A stretch of DNA of 38,546 bases from Solirubrobacteraceae bacterium (GTDB taxonomy: Bacteria; Actinomycetota; Thermoleophilia; Solirubrobacterales; Solirubrobacteraceae). The DNA lies in NCBI GenBank assembly GCA_016462625.1, contig JAEMSV010000035.1, positions 1-38,546 on the forward strand, given 5' to 3'. The position numbers were made by a program, and so were the translations under genes. Below are positions 1 through 8,078 of this stretch, one piece after another (position 1 is the first letter of the stretch; each line of letters opens with the position of its first letter). The notes under the pieces were generated by a model. That model did no database searches, was not told the origin of the DNA, and saw nothing but the letters and a program-made list of their open reading frames with translations.

Positions 1-487
1 CCGCGAGCCCGTCGACGCCGTCGGAGAAGTTCACGATGTTCATCACCGCGACGAGTCCGAGGACGGTCAGCGGCGCGCCGAGCCAGCCGAAGTCGACGGG
101 GCCGACGAACGGGATCGTGACGTTGTCGACCGTGAGCCCGTACGCGACCGGGATCGCGGCGGCCGCGATCTGGCCGAGCAGCTTCGCGCCCGGGAGGAGG
201 TCGAAGCGGTCGTCGAGTGCGCCGACGAAGGTGATGAGCGTGGCGCCGAGCAGGATGCCGAGGAGCTCGTCGTCGATGTCGAGCATCAGCAGCGCGCCGA
301 CGACGACGCCCGCGTAGATCGCCAGGCCGCCCAGGAGCGGCGTGCCGCCCGGGCCGAGGCCGCGATCGCGCGGGTGATCGACCGCGCCGACCCGGCGGGC
401 GAACATGGCAGTGACCGGGGTCAGGGCCGCCGCGACGCCCGCCGCGACGAGCAAACCGGCGACCGCGTCGAACGCATCGGGACGCAT
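1..487 (-). CDS. WecA/MraY-family undecaprenyl-phosphate sugar-1-phosphate transferase (3' part missing)
   Basis: Polytopic membrane enzyme that moves a sugar-1-phosphate from a UDP-sugar to undecaprenyl phosphate, the first lipid-linked step of a cell-surface glycan. The first 162 residues are present; the rest lies beyond the left edge. Visible motifs are GGTPLLGG near residue 40, the metal/substrate loop GALDDRFDLLPG around residue 80, and NFSDGVDGLA at the very end of the visible part, the signature of this superfamily. Hydrophobic segments alternate with these loops. ATG at 487 is preferred because a GACAAT hexamer lies 9 bases upstream; an in-frame GTG at 493 is possible. It is divergent from the glycosyltransferase at 544. 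Family assignment is firm. WecA is favoured over MraY by context, since WecA-like genes commonly end the prfA-prmC-tsaC cluster of actinobacteria; the sugar is unknown. Confidence 0.88.
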   Translation of the reverse strand, partial: MRPDAFDAVAGLLVAAGVAAALTPVTAMFARRVGAVDHPRDRGLGPGGTPLLGGLAIYAGVVVGALLMLDIDDELLGILLGATLITFVGALDDRFDLLPGAKLLGQIAAAAIPVAYGLTVDNVTIPFVGPVDFGWLGAPLTVLGLVAVMNIVNFSDGVDGLA

Positions 488-530
488 GGACACCGGATTG
501 TCCCACTGCGGGTGGCGGGGCCGCCTGCTC

Positions 531-536
531 TACCCT
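531..536 (+). promoter_or_regulatory. -10 box TACCCT of the glycosyltransferase gene, leaderless arrangement
   Basis: TACCCT ends 7 bases before the GTG at 544 and no purine-rich ribosome site lies between. This fits an mRNA that begins at or near the start codon. No clear -35 hexamer is seen. Confidence 0.55.
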
Positions 537-543
537 CGCGGCG

Positions 544-1566
544 GTGCGCATCCTGCTCGTCTCGCAGATGTATCCCTCCCTCGCGGACCCGGATCTCGGG
601 GCGTTCGTCGCCCTCGTCGAGCAGGAGCTCGCGGCCCAGGGCCACGAGATCCGCCGTGCCGTCATCGACCACCGCGGTGGGCCGCCGACCAAGCATGCGG
701 GGCTCACCCGCGACGCGATCGTCGGCGCCCGGCGGTTCGGGCCCGACGTCGTCTATGCGCACTTCCTGGTGCCGGCCGGGACCGCGGGCGCGCTCGCGGC
801 GGCGGCCGGCGGCGTCCCACTCGTCCTGACCGCGCACGGGACCGACGTCGAGAACGCCGAGCGCAGCGCCGTCCTGCGCGCCGTCACCCGGGCGACGGTC
901 GCCCGGGCGGCGAACGTGATCGCGGTCTCGCAGCACCTCGCCGACCGGCTCGTCGCCGTGGTCCCGGAGGCGCGCGCGAAGACCGAGGTCATCGACTGTG
1001 GCGTCGACCTGCGCGTGTTCTCCCCGCGCGAGGCCGGCCCGGCTCGCGAGGCCCTCGGATGGTCCGGCGACGGCCCGTTCGTGGTGTGCGCCGGCTCGCT
1101 CGTCGAGCGCAAGAACGTCAGGCGGCTCGCGGACGCGTTCGCGCAGCTGGGCGGCGGGCAGCTGGCGTTCGTCGGAGACGGCCCGCTCGCAGCGCAGCTG
1201 GCGGCGCGGCCCGGCATCCGCGTCACCGGCCGGCTGGCGCACGCGGAGGTCGCCCCATGGCTCGCCGCGGCCGACGTGGTCGCGCAGCCCTCGTTGCGTG
1301 AGCCCTTCGGCCAGGTCACGCTCGAGGGCATGGCCATGGCGCGCTCGGTCGTCGCGACGCGGGTCGGTGGCCCGCCCGAGTTCGTACCGCCGGGGGCGGG
1401 GGTCCTGATCGATCCCACGCGCACGGACGATCTCGTGCGTGGGCTCCGGGAGGCGCTGGCGCTGCCGAGCCCGAACCCCGCCGCCCGCGCAGCCGCGATC
1501 GACCACGGCTCCGAGCGGCAGGCAGCGCGGATCGCGGCGGTTCTGCTGCGGACTACGTCTGGCTGA
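544..1566 (+). CDS. Glycosyltransferase family 4 (GT-B fold)
   Basis: Predicted cytoplasmic or membrane-associated retaining sugar transferase using a nucleotide-sugar donor; donor and acceptor cannot be read from the sequence. The 340-residue protein begins with the N-terminal GT-B strand MRILLVSQMYPSL, has AHGTDVE near residue 97, and carries the C-terminal donor-site motif LREPFGQVTLEGMA near residue 250 with the paired glutamates of GT4 enzymes (E-x7-E), followed by GGPPEFV. GTG at 544 is chosen because it gives the expected GT-B start and follows a TACCCT box. Its 3' end overlaps the convergent flavin-fold gene by 14 bases. Its neighbour on the other strand is a lipid-carrier transferase, so a role in surface-glycan assembly is a reasonable guess. 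Confidence 0.85.
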   Translation: MRILLVSQMYPSLADPDLGAFVALVEQELAAQGHEIRRAVIDHRGGPPTKHAGLTRDAIVGARRFGPDVVYAHFLVPAGTAGALAAAAGGVPLVLTAHGTDVENAERSAVLRAVTRATVARAANVIAVSQHLADRLVAVVPEARAKTEVIDCGVDLRVFSPREAGPAREALGWSGDGPFVVCAGSLVERKNVRRLADAFAQLGGGQLAFVGDGPLAAQLAARPGIRVTGRLAHAEVAPWLAAADVVAQPSLREPFGQVTLEGMAMARSVVATRVGGPPEFVPPGAGVLIDPTRTDDLVRGLREALALPSPNPAARAAAIDHGSERQAARIAAVLLRTTSG

Positions 1567-2134
1567 GGCCCGGCAGCCCGTCGAGACTGGCCGCCGCGCG
1601 CTTGCGCCGGAAGCCGAGCAGCTCCTCGGCCCCCTGCTTGCGCTCCTTGACCTCGACGCCGCGCTCGTACGTGTCGCGCTCGCCGACGTAGTCCATCACC
1701 GGGACCCCGTACCCGCACGAGTCGGCGATCCGGACGATGTCGACACGGATGATCGAGCGGATCGACCGCTCGCCGCCCTGCGTCGCGCCGGGCGGGAACG
1801 CGCCGATGACCTCGTCGAACTCGGGGGTGCCGTTCTCGAGCACCTCGCCGCGCCCGTGCATCCGCAGGATCCGCGGGCCGCCCTCGAACGCGCACAGCAT
1901 CACGACGATGCGGCCGTTCTGCTTGAGGTGCGCGATCGTCTCGACCCCGCTGCCGAACACGTCGAGGTACGCGATCTGCGTCGGCCCGAGCACCCGGAAG
2001 CTGTCCATCCAGCCCTTCGGCGAGATGTTGACCAGGCCGTCGTCACCGCTCGGGGCGGTGCCGACGAAATACATGCGCTGGCGTCCGATCCAGTCGACGA
2101 GCTTGTCGTCCAGCCGGTCGAACTCCTGGCCCAT
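1553..2134 (-). CDS. Pyridoxamine 5'-phosphate oxidase-family (split-barrel flavin-fold) protein
   Basis: 193 residues with the split beta-barrel FMN/F420-binding fold of the PPOX superfamily. Recognisable segments are YFVGTAP near residue 23, LVNISPKG, GSGVETIAHL, RIVVMLCAFEGGPRILR in the middle, and SCGYGVPVMDYVGERD near residue 140, the hallmark of a common bacterial subgroup of about this length. True PdxH enzymes have different C-terminal signatures, so vitamin B6 synthesis is not implied; substrate and cofactor are unknown. The ATG overlaps the glyA stop codon in the sequence TGATG, so the two genes are almost certainly one transcript with coupled translation. Co-transcription with glyA, a PLP enzyme, is suggestive but not evidence of a PLP-related role. 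Confidence 0.85.
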   Translation of the reverse strand: MGQEFDRLDDKLVDWIGRQRMYFVGTAPSGDDGLVNISPKGWMDSFRVLGPTQIAYLDVFGSGVETIAHLKQNGRIVVMLCAFEGGPRILRMHGRGEVLENGTPEFDEVIGAFPPGATQGGERSIRSIIRVDIVRIADSCGYGVPVMDYVGERDTYERGVEVKERKQGAEELLGFRRKRAAASLDGLPGLSQT

Positions 2135-3423
2135 CAGGCAGGCGTGGGCGCCGACAGCTGCTCGTACAGCGGGTAGCGCTCGGCGATCGCCGTCACGCGC
2201 TCGCCCAGCTCGGTGCGCTGCGTCTCGAAGTCCGGCGTCAGCGCGGTGGCGATGATCGAGCCGATCTCGGTGAAGTCCTCGACCCCGAGCCCGCGGGTCG
2301 CCAGCGCCGGCGTGCCGACGCGCAGACCGCTCGTGACCATCGGCGGGCGGTGGTCGAACGGGACGGCGTTTCGGTTCACCGTGATGCCGATCGCGTGCAG
2401 GCGGTCCTCGGAGTCCTGGCCGGTCAGCTCGGACTCGCGCAGGTCGACGAGCGCGAGGTGCACGTCGGTGCCACCGGTCAGCACCGACACGCCGTGCCCG
2501 GCGCCCTGGATCGCGTTCGCGACCTCCTGGGCGCCCGCGAGCGTGCGGTTCTGGCGCTCCTTGAAGGCATCCGATGCGGCGATCTTCAGCGTGACCGCCT
2601 TACCCGCGATGACGTGCTCGAGCGGCCCGCCCTGCTGCCCGGGGAAGACGGCCGAGTTGATCTTCTTCGCGAACTCCTCCTTGCAGAGGATCATGCCGCC
2701 GCGCGCGCCGCCGAGCGTCTTGTGGATCGTGGTCGTCACGACGTCGGCGTACGGCACCGGGCTGGGGTGCAGCCCCGCCGCGACGAGCCCGGCGAAGTGC
2801 GCCATGTCGACGAAGAGGAAGGCGCCCACCTCGTCGGCGATCTCGCGGAAGCGGGCGAAGTCCAGCTGGCGCGGGTAGGCCGACCAGCCGGCGAGGATCA
2901 TCTTCGGACGGCGCTCGCGCGCGATCTCCGCGACCCTGTCCATGTCGATGAGGCCGGAGTCGGGCTCGACCTCGTACGCGGCGACGTCGTAGAGCTTGCC
3001 GCTGAAGTTCAGCTTCATGCCGTGCGTGAGATGGCCGCCGTGGGCGAGCGAGAGGCCGAGGACCGTGTCGCCCGGATCCATGAGCGCGTGGTAGACGGCG
3101 GCGTTGGCCTGCGCGCCGGCGTGCGGCTGGACGTTGGCGTGCTCGGCGCCGAAGAGGGCCTTCGCGCGGTCGATCGCCAGCTGCTCGATGACGTCGACGT
3201 GCTCGCAGCCACCGTAATAGCGCTTGCCCGGGTAGCCCTCGGCGTACTTGTTCGTGAGGACCGACCCCTGGCACTCCAGGACGGCCTGGGGCACGAAGTT
3301 CTCCGACGCGATCATCTCCAGCGTGTTCTGCTGGCGGCGGAGCTCGGCGCCGACGGCGTCTGCGACCTCCGGATCGACATCAGCGAGAGGGCGGTTGAAG
3401 AAGTCGGAAGGAAGATCGCTCAC
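2134..3423 (-). CDS. glyA: Serine hydroxymethyltransferase
   Basis: PLP enzyme interconverting serine plus tetrahydrofolate with glycine plus 5,10-methylene-tetrahydrofolate, the main source of one-carbon units. The 429 residues cover the full family length: [10 protein letters not shown] near residue 36, [13 protein letters not shown] near 60, QPHAGAQAN near 99, [14 protein letters not shown] near 205, the PLP lysine in [11 protein letters not shown] (about K235), and PGQQGGP further on. The start is GTG at 3423: it gives the usual N-terminus, and TACCCT lies 6 bases upstream. A long in-frame extension to 3615 has no homology-like sequence and runs through the promoter. It is divergent from the propeller gene at 3494 and overlaps the downstream oxidase gene by one base. 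Confidence 0.97.
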   Translation of the reverse strand: MSDLPSDFFNRPLADVDPEVADAVGAELRRQQNTLEMIASENFVPQAVLECQGSVLTNKYAEGYPGKRYYGGCEHVDVIEQLAIDRAKALFGAEHANVQPHAGAQANAAVYHALMDPGDTVLGLSLAHGGHLTHGMKLNFSGKLYDVAAYEVEPDSGLIDMDRVAEIARERRPKMILAGWSAYPRQLDFARFREIADEVGAFLFVDMAHFAGLVAAGLHPSPVPYADVVTTTIHKTLGGARGGMILCKEEFAKKINSAVFPGQQGGPLEHVIAGKAVTLKIAASDAFKERQNRTLAGAQEVANAIQGAGHGVSVLTGGTDVHLALVDLRESELTGQDSEDRLHAIGITVNRNAVPFDHRPPMVTSGLRVGTPALATRGLGVEDFTEIGSIIATALTPDFETQRTELGERVTAIAERYPLYEQLSAPTPA

Positions 3424-3429
3424 GGGGGC

Positions 3430-3435
3430 AGGGTA
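3430..3435 (-). promoter_or_regulatory. -10 box TACCCT of glyA, leaderless arrangement
   Basis: Read on the minus strand, TACCCT is followed by six bases (GCCCCC) and then the GTG. There is no Shine-Dalgarno sequence, so this box both marks the promoter and decides the start codon. Confidence 0.55.
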
Positions 3436-3480
3436 CCAACGCCCTTTCCGATTGCCTCCCCCGCCCACCCGGCCGGCAGC

Positions 3481-3486
3481 TACGGT
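3481..3486 (+). promoter_or_regulatory. -10 box TACGGT of the propeller gene, leaderless arrangement
   Basis: TACGGT is followed by seven bases (TCGCGCC) and then ATG at 3494. No ribosome site is present between them. Confidence 0.55.
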
Positions 3487-3493
3487 TCGCGCC

Positions 3494-5434
3494 ATGCGCC
3501 GCCTCCCTCTCGCGCTCGCCGCGGCCGCCCTGCTCCTCACCGCCACCGCGCCCTCGGCCTTCGCCCAGGACTCGCTCGCCCCGAAGGGGGCGCTTCCCCA
3601 TTGGCTGCCCACCAAGCGCTGGGTCTACGAGCACTGGGTGCCGTTCGACGAGGGACGGCTCTACCGGCTGCTGCGCGCCGACCGCGGCACGATCTGGCGC
3701 CACCTGCGCGACGACGCCGCCCACGACCTGGCCCAGCTCGGGCAGCGCCGCGGGTACACCGCCGATGCGCTCGCCGCGCGCCTCGTCGCCCCGCGGGCCG
3801 GGGAGGTCAGCGCCGCCCGGCTGAAGACCCTGCGGGCGCGCGCCAAGCGGATCCTCGTCCAGGGCCACCTCTCGCAGCACATCCTGTTCCACTCGCTGCA
3901 CCAGCGGACGATCCCGCTCGGCGCGCCGGCGCTCTTCGGCACCGCAAGCGTCGAGGAGTACCTCCAGCTGCGCCGCGCCGAGCTGAGCCCGATCCAGATC
4001 GGCCGCCAGCACGGGCGCACCCGCGCAGAGATGCAGCGGGCCGTGGAGAAGGCGCTGCGGGCGACGAACGCCGAGGGCGTGCGCACGGGCTCGATCAGCC
4101 GCAGGCAGGCGCGGCTCCTGCTCGACCGCCAGCTGCGCCAGGTCCCGCGCTGGCTCGGGCAGGCCCGCTACAACGGCCCGCCGCAGACCGGAACCAAAGG
4201 CGCGCGCTCGATCCCGCTCCTACCGCCGGGCGACTACGCGAACAACCCGACCATCACCGACGACGGCACCACCGTCGTGTTCGACGCCTACCGGGCGAAG
4301 ATCCCCGAGGCCAAGCGCAACGGCGAGATCTCGGTGGTCAGCTACGACGTCGGCGCCGCGAAGCTGCTGCCGATCAGCCACCCGCTGGCCTCGACGGGGC
4401 CGCTCGCCCCCCGCTCGGCGTACAACAGCTCCGTGTCGGCCGACGGGAGCACCGTCGTCTACGAGGCGGCCGAGGGCAACCTGAACTTCGCCAAGCGCTA
4501 CTCGGAGATGCAGGTGCTCGCGCGTGCCCGCCCCGCGGTGCGCGCGGCGAGCAGCGTCAGCCATCCCCGCGGTGTCCGCAAGCAGGGCTCGCGCAGCGCC
4601 TACAACCCGTCGGTCTCCGCCGACGGCCATCTCGTGGCGTTCGAGGCGACCGACGACGGCGCCGGCAAGACGCCATCGCGCAACGGCGTCTGGGTCCGGA
4701 ACCTCGCGACCGGGACCGACCAGCTCATCGGCCAGGGCAGCGGCGGCGCGGTCTACGAGCCGCATCTCGTCGGCGACGGCAGCGGGCTGCTGTTCACCGC
4801 GGCCGACGCGGGCGCCGATGGCCACACCCTCGTCTACCTTCGTGCACTCGGCGCGAAGACGACGACGCTCGTCAGTCGCCTGACCGGTGCGGACGGTGCC
4901 GCGGCGAGCGACGACGCGAGCCAGCCGACGGCGTCACGCGATGGCGGGCTCGTCGCGTTCGCGAGCACGGCGACCAACCTGGGCGCCCGCCGTGACCGCG
5001 CGCGCATCTTCGTACGCGATCTGCGCACGGGGACCACCACGGCGGTCACCCCGCGCGACGCCTTTGCCTTCGACCCGTCGATCTCCGCCGACGGCACGTT
5101 CGTCACCTACGCGCTGCGGCGCGGCAAGTCGCCCGCCCGATCGTCGGTGTGGCTCACCGACCGCGTGACGGGCGCGACGACGCTCATCAGCGAGGGCGGC
5201 GACGGCTACAACGCCGAGCCCGTCGTCTCCGCGGATGGCACCCGCGTGGCGTTCACGAGCACCGGGGGCAAGCTGTCGCCCCGGAAGGCCACGGGCCTCG
5301 CGGGCGTGTTCCTGCGCGACGTCACGGCGGGGACCACGACGCTGTTGTCGACGCACACGCCGCTGAAGGCGAAGGCGAGCGCGGCGGGCCAGCGCGGCGA
5401 GACCGGCGCCTTCCTGTGCCCCCTCGCGCCCTGA
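3494..5434 (+). CDS. Secreted protein: N-terminal helical domain plus seven-repeat TolB/WD40-like beta-propeller
   Basis: 646-residue exported protein. Residues 1-24 form a Sec signal peptide (two arginines, a leucine/alanine core, cleavage after AFA). Residues about 26-215 are mostly helical and rich in Arg, with an HTH-like stretch ([16 protein letters not shown]). From about 235 onward a motif of the type P-x-[VIL]-x-x-D-G-x-x-[VL]-x-[FY] recurs seven times: [92 protein letters not shown]. Seven PD40-type repeats predict one closed seven-bladed propeller, usually a binding platform for protein or glycan. No catalytic motif is recognised. ATG at 3494 is chosen over upstream in-frame starts because it begins the signal peptide and follows the -10 box. 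Function unknown. Confidence 0.85.
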   Translation: MRRLPLALAAAALLLTATAPSAFAQDSLAPKGALPHWLPTKRWVYEHWVPFDEGRLYRLLRADRGTIWRHLRDDAAHDLAQLGQRRGYTADALAARLVAPRAGEVSAARLKTLRARAKRILVQGHLSQHILFHSLHQRTIPLGAPALFGTASVEEYLQLRRAELSPIQIGRQHGRTRAEMQRAVEKALRATNAEGVRTGSISRRQARLLLDRQLRQVPRWLGQARYNGPPQTGTKGARSIPLLPPGDYANNPTITDDGTTVVFDAYRAKIPEAKRNGEISVVSYDVGAAKLLPISHPLASTGPLAPRSAYNSSVSADGSTVVYEAAEGNLNFAKRYSEMQVLARARPAVRAASSVSHPRGVRKQGSRSAYNPSVSADGHLVAFEATDDGAGKTPSRNGVWVRNLATGTDQLIGQGSGGAVYEPHLVGDGSGLLFTAADAGADGHTLVYLRALGAKTTTLVSRLTGADGAAASDDASQPTASRDGGLVAFASTATNLGARRDRARIFVRDLRTGTTTAVTPRDAFAFDPSISADGTFVTYALRRGKSPARSSVWLTDRVTGATTLISEGGDGYNAEPVVSADGTRVAFTSTGGKLSPRKATGLAGVFLRDVTAGTTTLLSTHTPLKAKASAAGQRGETGAFLCPLAP

Positions 5435-5445
5435 CCCGGTTGGGT

Positions 5446-5481
5446 GTCAGATCGACGTTGCTATAGCGACGTCGATCTGAC
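5446..5481. terminator. Bidirectional hairpin terminator between convergent genes
   Basis: Near-perfect 16-bp inverted repeat GTCAGATCGACGTTGC / GCGACGTCGATCTGAC with a TATA loop; the single mismatch is a G-T wobble. It fills the gap between the propeller stop at 5434 and the tsaC stop at 5484. No T-run follows on either strand, so it is a hairpin of the kind often found at convergent actinobacterial gene ends rather than a classical terminator. Confidence 0.7.
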
Positions 5482-5483
5482 GC

Positions 5484-6098
5484 TCAGTGCAGTCGGCGGG
5501 CGATCTCGTCCGTCGCGACCGCGCCCTCGCGGACCACCGACCACGTTCCGTCGTCCTCGTAGGCCCGCAGGTCCACCATGGTCGACGGTGTGCCCGGCAG
5601 CTCCCCCGCATCGAGGACCAGGTCGACGTGCTCGCGAATGCCTCGGTCGATCTCGCCGACCGCGCGCGGATCGGCCCCGCCCGCGCGGTTCGCGCTGCTC
5701 TGCAGGACCGGCCATTTCACCGTGTGCAGGGCGAATGCGGCGGCCGGCAGATCCGGCACCCGGAGGCCGAGCGTGTCCGGGTCGAGCCCGCACGCCAGCC
5801 CGTAGCGGTGCGCCGGGTTCGGGAGCAGGAGCCCGATCGGGCCCGGGAGCAGGGCGCGCACGGCGCCGACCGTCCTGGGCCCGAGCTCCGGCAGCGCCGC
5901 CAGCGCGAGCTCGAGGTCGAAGAACATGACCGCCGAGGGCTTCTCCGTCGACCGGGCCTTCAGCGCATAGAGCCGCCGGACCGCCTCCTTGTCCTGCGGG
6001 TCGCACGCCAGCCCGTAGACGGTGTCGGCCGGGAAGACCGCGACCCCGCCGACCCGCATACAGCGGGCGAACGTCTCGGCCTGCCCGCCGTCGATCAC
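5484..6098 (-). CDS. tsaC: Threonylcarbamoyl-AMP synthase (Sua5/YrdC/YciO family)
   Basis: Makes threonylcarbamoyl-AMP from threonine, bicarbonate and ATP, the precursor for the t6A37 modification of ANN-decoding tRNAs. The 204 residues correspond to the single-domain TsaC form; the extra C-terminal domain of Sua5 is absent. Motifs: FPADTVYGLACDP near residue 22, the nucleotide-binding LYALKARSTEKPSAVMF near 43, LPGPIGLLLPN near 84, LGLRVPDLP near 111, SSANRAGGADP near 134 and PSTMVDL near 171. The start is GTG in a GTGA overlap with the prmC stop, so translation is coupled. It is the last gene of the prfA-prmC-tsaC operon and ends at the hairpin at 5446-5481. Confidence 0.95.
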   Translation of the reverse strand: MIDGGQAETFARCMRVGGVAVFPADTVYGLACDPQDKEAVRRLYALKARSTEKPSAVMFFDLELALAALPELGPRTVGAVRALLPGPIGLLLPNPAHRYGLACGLDPDTLGLRVPDLPAAAFALHTVKWPVLQSSANRAGGADPRAVGEIDRGIREHVDLVLDAGELPGTPSTMVDLRAYEDDGTWSVVREGAVATDEIARRLH

Positions 6099-6928
6099 CG
6101 CCGCCCCACGACGACGCGGGCGACGCCCGCGAGATCCGGCACGACCTCGACCGTCGCCAGCCCGGCGCGGCGCATCAGCTCGGCGACCGCATCCGCCTGG
6201 CCCGCCCCCACCTCGACCGCGACGAACGGCGCCCGCCGCGCAGCGACCGGGATCAGACGGCGGTAGACGTCGAGCCCGTCGCCGCCGGCGAAAAGCGCGA
6301 GCCCCGGCTCGTGGTCGCGCACGTCCCGCGGGAGCGAGAGGCGATCGCCTTCGGCGATGTACGGCGGATTGGAGACGACCGCGTCGAACGGACCGTCCAC
6401 CGCGTCGAGGAGATCACCGGCGCGGAACTCGACGTCGAGCCGCAACCGCTGCGCGTTCGCCCGCGCCACCACCAGCGCGTCCTCCGACACGTCGGTCGCC
6501 ACCACGTCGAGATCGGGCCGCTCGTCGGCGAGCGCCAGCGCGATCGCGCCGCTGCCGGTTCCCACGTCGACGACCCGGGCACCCTGCGGGAGCCCCAGCG
6601 CCGCCTCCACCACGAACTCGGTCTCGGGACGCGGTACCAGCACCCGCGGGTCCACGGCCAGATCGATCCGGCGGAAGCCCTTCGTGCCGAGCAGGTACGC
6701 GATGGGCACGCGCTCGACCGCGCGGCGCCGCACGAGATCCTGGAACTGCCGGATCCGCGGGCCGACGACCTCGCGCTCGGGGTACATCACCAGCGCCGTG
6801 CGCGGCACGCCGAGCACATGGGCGAGCAGGAGCTCGGCGTCGAGCCGCGGCGTCTCCGAGCCGGACGCCCCGATCGCGACGACGGCCGAGTCCAGCGCGT
6901 CGGCGATCGGCACCCCGGACGAGATCAC
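6095..6928 (-). CDS. prmC: Release factor glutamine N5-methyltransferase
   Basis: SAM-dependent enzyme that methylates the glutamine of the GGQ motif in release factors, including the RF1 encoded immediately upstream. The 277 residues show the helical N-terminal domain that grips the release factor, LVPRPETEFVVEAAL near residue 97, SAM motif I DVGTGSGAIAL at 121-131, and the catalytic NPPY at 187-190 followed by IAEGDR. It starts with GTG in a GTGA overlap with the prfA stop and its own stop overlaps the tsaC start in the same way: three genes joined by 4-base overlaps. No promoter is seen inside. Assignment is firm from both motif and context. Confidence 0.96.
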   Translation of the reverse strand: MISSGVPIADALDSAVVAIGASGSETPRLDAELLLAHVLGVPRTALVMYPEREVVGPRIRQFQDLVRRRAVERVPIAYLLGTKGFRRIDLAVDPRVLVPRPETEFVVEAALGLPQGARVVDVGTGSGAIALALADERPDLDVVATDVSEDALVVARANAQRLRLDVEFRAGDLLDAVDGPFDAVVSNPPYIAEGDRLSLPRDVRDHEPGLALFAGGDGLDVYRRLIPVAARRAPFVAVEVGAGQADAVAELMRRAGLATVEVVPDLAGVARVVVGRR

Positions 6929-7971
6929 GAGACGGCCTGGGCCTCGAGCCCGCGGCGCTTCTCGTCGGCCTGCAGCGCGGCGGAGAACTCGTCGAGATCG
7001 CCCTCGAGGACCTCGTCGAGGTTGTGCTGCGTGTGCTTGATGCGGTGGTCGGTGACCCGCCGCTCGCCGTAGTTGTAGGTACGGATCTTCTCGGCCCGCT
7101 CGCCCGTGCCGACCTGCGACTTGCGGTCGGCCGCCAGCGCGGCCTGCTGCTCGGAGAGCGCGCGCTCATACAGGCGCGCGCGCAGGACACGCATCGCCTT
7201 CTCGCGGTTCTGCAGCTGCGACTTCTCGTCCTGCATGGCGACCTGGACCCCGGTCGGCTTGTGCGTGATGCGCACGGCGGAGTCCGTGGTGTTCACCGAC
7301 TGGCCACCCGGGCCGCCGGAGCGGTACACGTCGATCTGTAGGTCGTTCTGGTCGATGTGGATGTCGACGTCCTCGGCCTCCGGCAGCACCGCCACGGTCG
7401 CCGTCGACGTGTGGATCCGCCCCTGGGACTCGGTCGCCGGCACCCGCTGGACCCGGTGCGTGCCGCCCTCGAACTTGAAGATGGAATACGCGCCGTCGCC
7501 CTTGATCGCGAAGGTGTACTTGCCCTCGCCCACCTCGAGCGGCTCGGTCTTGAAGCCGGCGCGCTCGGCGTACTTCGTGAGCATCCGGTAGACGTCGCCC
7601 GCCCACAGGCCCGCCTCCTCGCCGCCGGCGCCGCCCTGAATCTCGACGATGACGTTCTTGTCGTCGTTGGGGTCGCGCTCGACCATCGCGAGGCGGATTT
7701 CCTCCTCGAGGCGCTCGATGTCCTCACGTGCGCGGGTGAGCATCTCGCGGACCTCGGGGTCCTCTCCCTCCTCGAGCAGCTCGCGCGCGCCGGCCTCGTC
7801 GTCGGTCGCGCGGCGCCACTGCTCCGCGAGCTTGGCGGCCCCTTCGAGCTGACGGTAGTCCCGGCCGGCCTGTGCGTAGCGCAGGCGGTCACCGATCACC
7901 ACCGGATCGGTGATCTGCTGGGAGAGCTCGGCGAACCGGGCCTCGATCTGCTGGACGAGCTGCTCGATCAC
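6925..7971 (-). CDS. prfA: Peptide chain release factor 1
   Basis: Recognises UAA and UAG in the ribosomal A site and triggers peptidyl-tRNA hydrolysis. The 348 residues contain a coiled-coil-like N-terminal domain, VEIQGGAGGEEA near residue 109, the RF1-type stop-codon tripeptide P-A-T at 178-180 (RVPATESQGR; RF2 would have S-P-F), and the catalytic GGQ at 222-224 in RSGGPGGQSVN. GTG at 7971 is preferred to the longer reading frame because it gives the usual RF1 N-terminus and follows TACCCT by 9 bases. First gene of the prfA-prmC-tsaC operon; divergent from the GGDEF-EAL gene at 8079. Confidence 0.97.
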   Translation of the reverse strand: MIEQLVQQIEARFAELSQQITDPVVIGDRLRYAQAGRDYRQLEGAAKLAEQWRRATDDEAGARELLEEGEDPEVREMLTRAREDIERLEEEIRLAMVERDPNDDKNVIVEIQGGAGGEEAGLWAGDVYRMLTKYAERAGFKTEPLEVGEGKYTFAIKGDGAYSIFKFEGGTHRVQRVPATESQGRIHTSTATVAVLPEAEDVDIHIDQNDLQIDVYRSGGPGGQSVNTTDSAVRITHKPTGVQVAMQDEKSQLQNREKAMRVLRARLYERALSEQQAALAADRKSQVGTGERAEKIRTYNYGERRVTDHRIKHTQHNLDEVLEGDLDEFSAALQADEKRRGLEAQAVS

Positions 7972-7980
7972 CGCCGAAGC

Positions 7981-7986
7981 AGGGTA
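7981..7986 (-). promoter_or_regulatory. -10 box TACCCT of the prfA-prmC-tsaC operon, leaderless arrangement
   Basis: On the minus strand TACCCT is followed by nine bases and the GTG at 7971, with no ribosome site between. It supports the short start of prfA. Confidence 0.55.
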
Positions 7987-8043
7987 GCGCCGGGGGCTGG
8001 CGAAGGAGCCAGCGGTCGCGCAATGAACGAGAGCGTACACGCG

Positions 8044-8054
8044 ACAAGTCTTGT
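8044..8054. promoter_or_regulatory. Small palindrome ACAAG-T-CTTGT in the divergent prfA / GGDEF-EAL region
   Basis: An 11-base palindrome lies just upstream of the TACGGT box of the GGDEF-EAL gene, overlapping where its -35 should be (GCGACA, 8041-8046, is 17 bases from the -10). Position fits an operator, but the arms are only 5 bases and no regulator is encoded nearby. Confidence 0.3.
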
Positions 8055-8063
8055 GACATCTGG

Positions 8064-8069
8064 TACGGT
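8064..8069 (+). promoter_or_regulatory. -10 box TACGGT of the GGDEF-EAL gene
   Basis: TACGGT is followed by nine bases and ATG at 8079; no Shine-Dalgarno site is present. A weak -35, GCGACA, lies 17 bases upstream. Confidence 0.55.
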
Positions 8070-8078
8070 CGCGCCGGG

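Noticed and set aside
421..1506. 361-codon minus-strand frame opposite the glycosyltransferase
   Set aside because: Antisense shadow; the plus-strand GT4 protein has complete family motifs.
2350..4995. 881-codon open frame on the plus strand
   Set aside because: It is the reverse shadow of glyA and an out-of-frame reading of the propeller gene; Arg/Ala/Pro-rich with no recognisable domain. Both real genes are certain.
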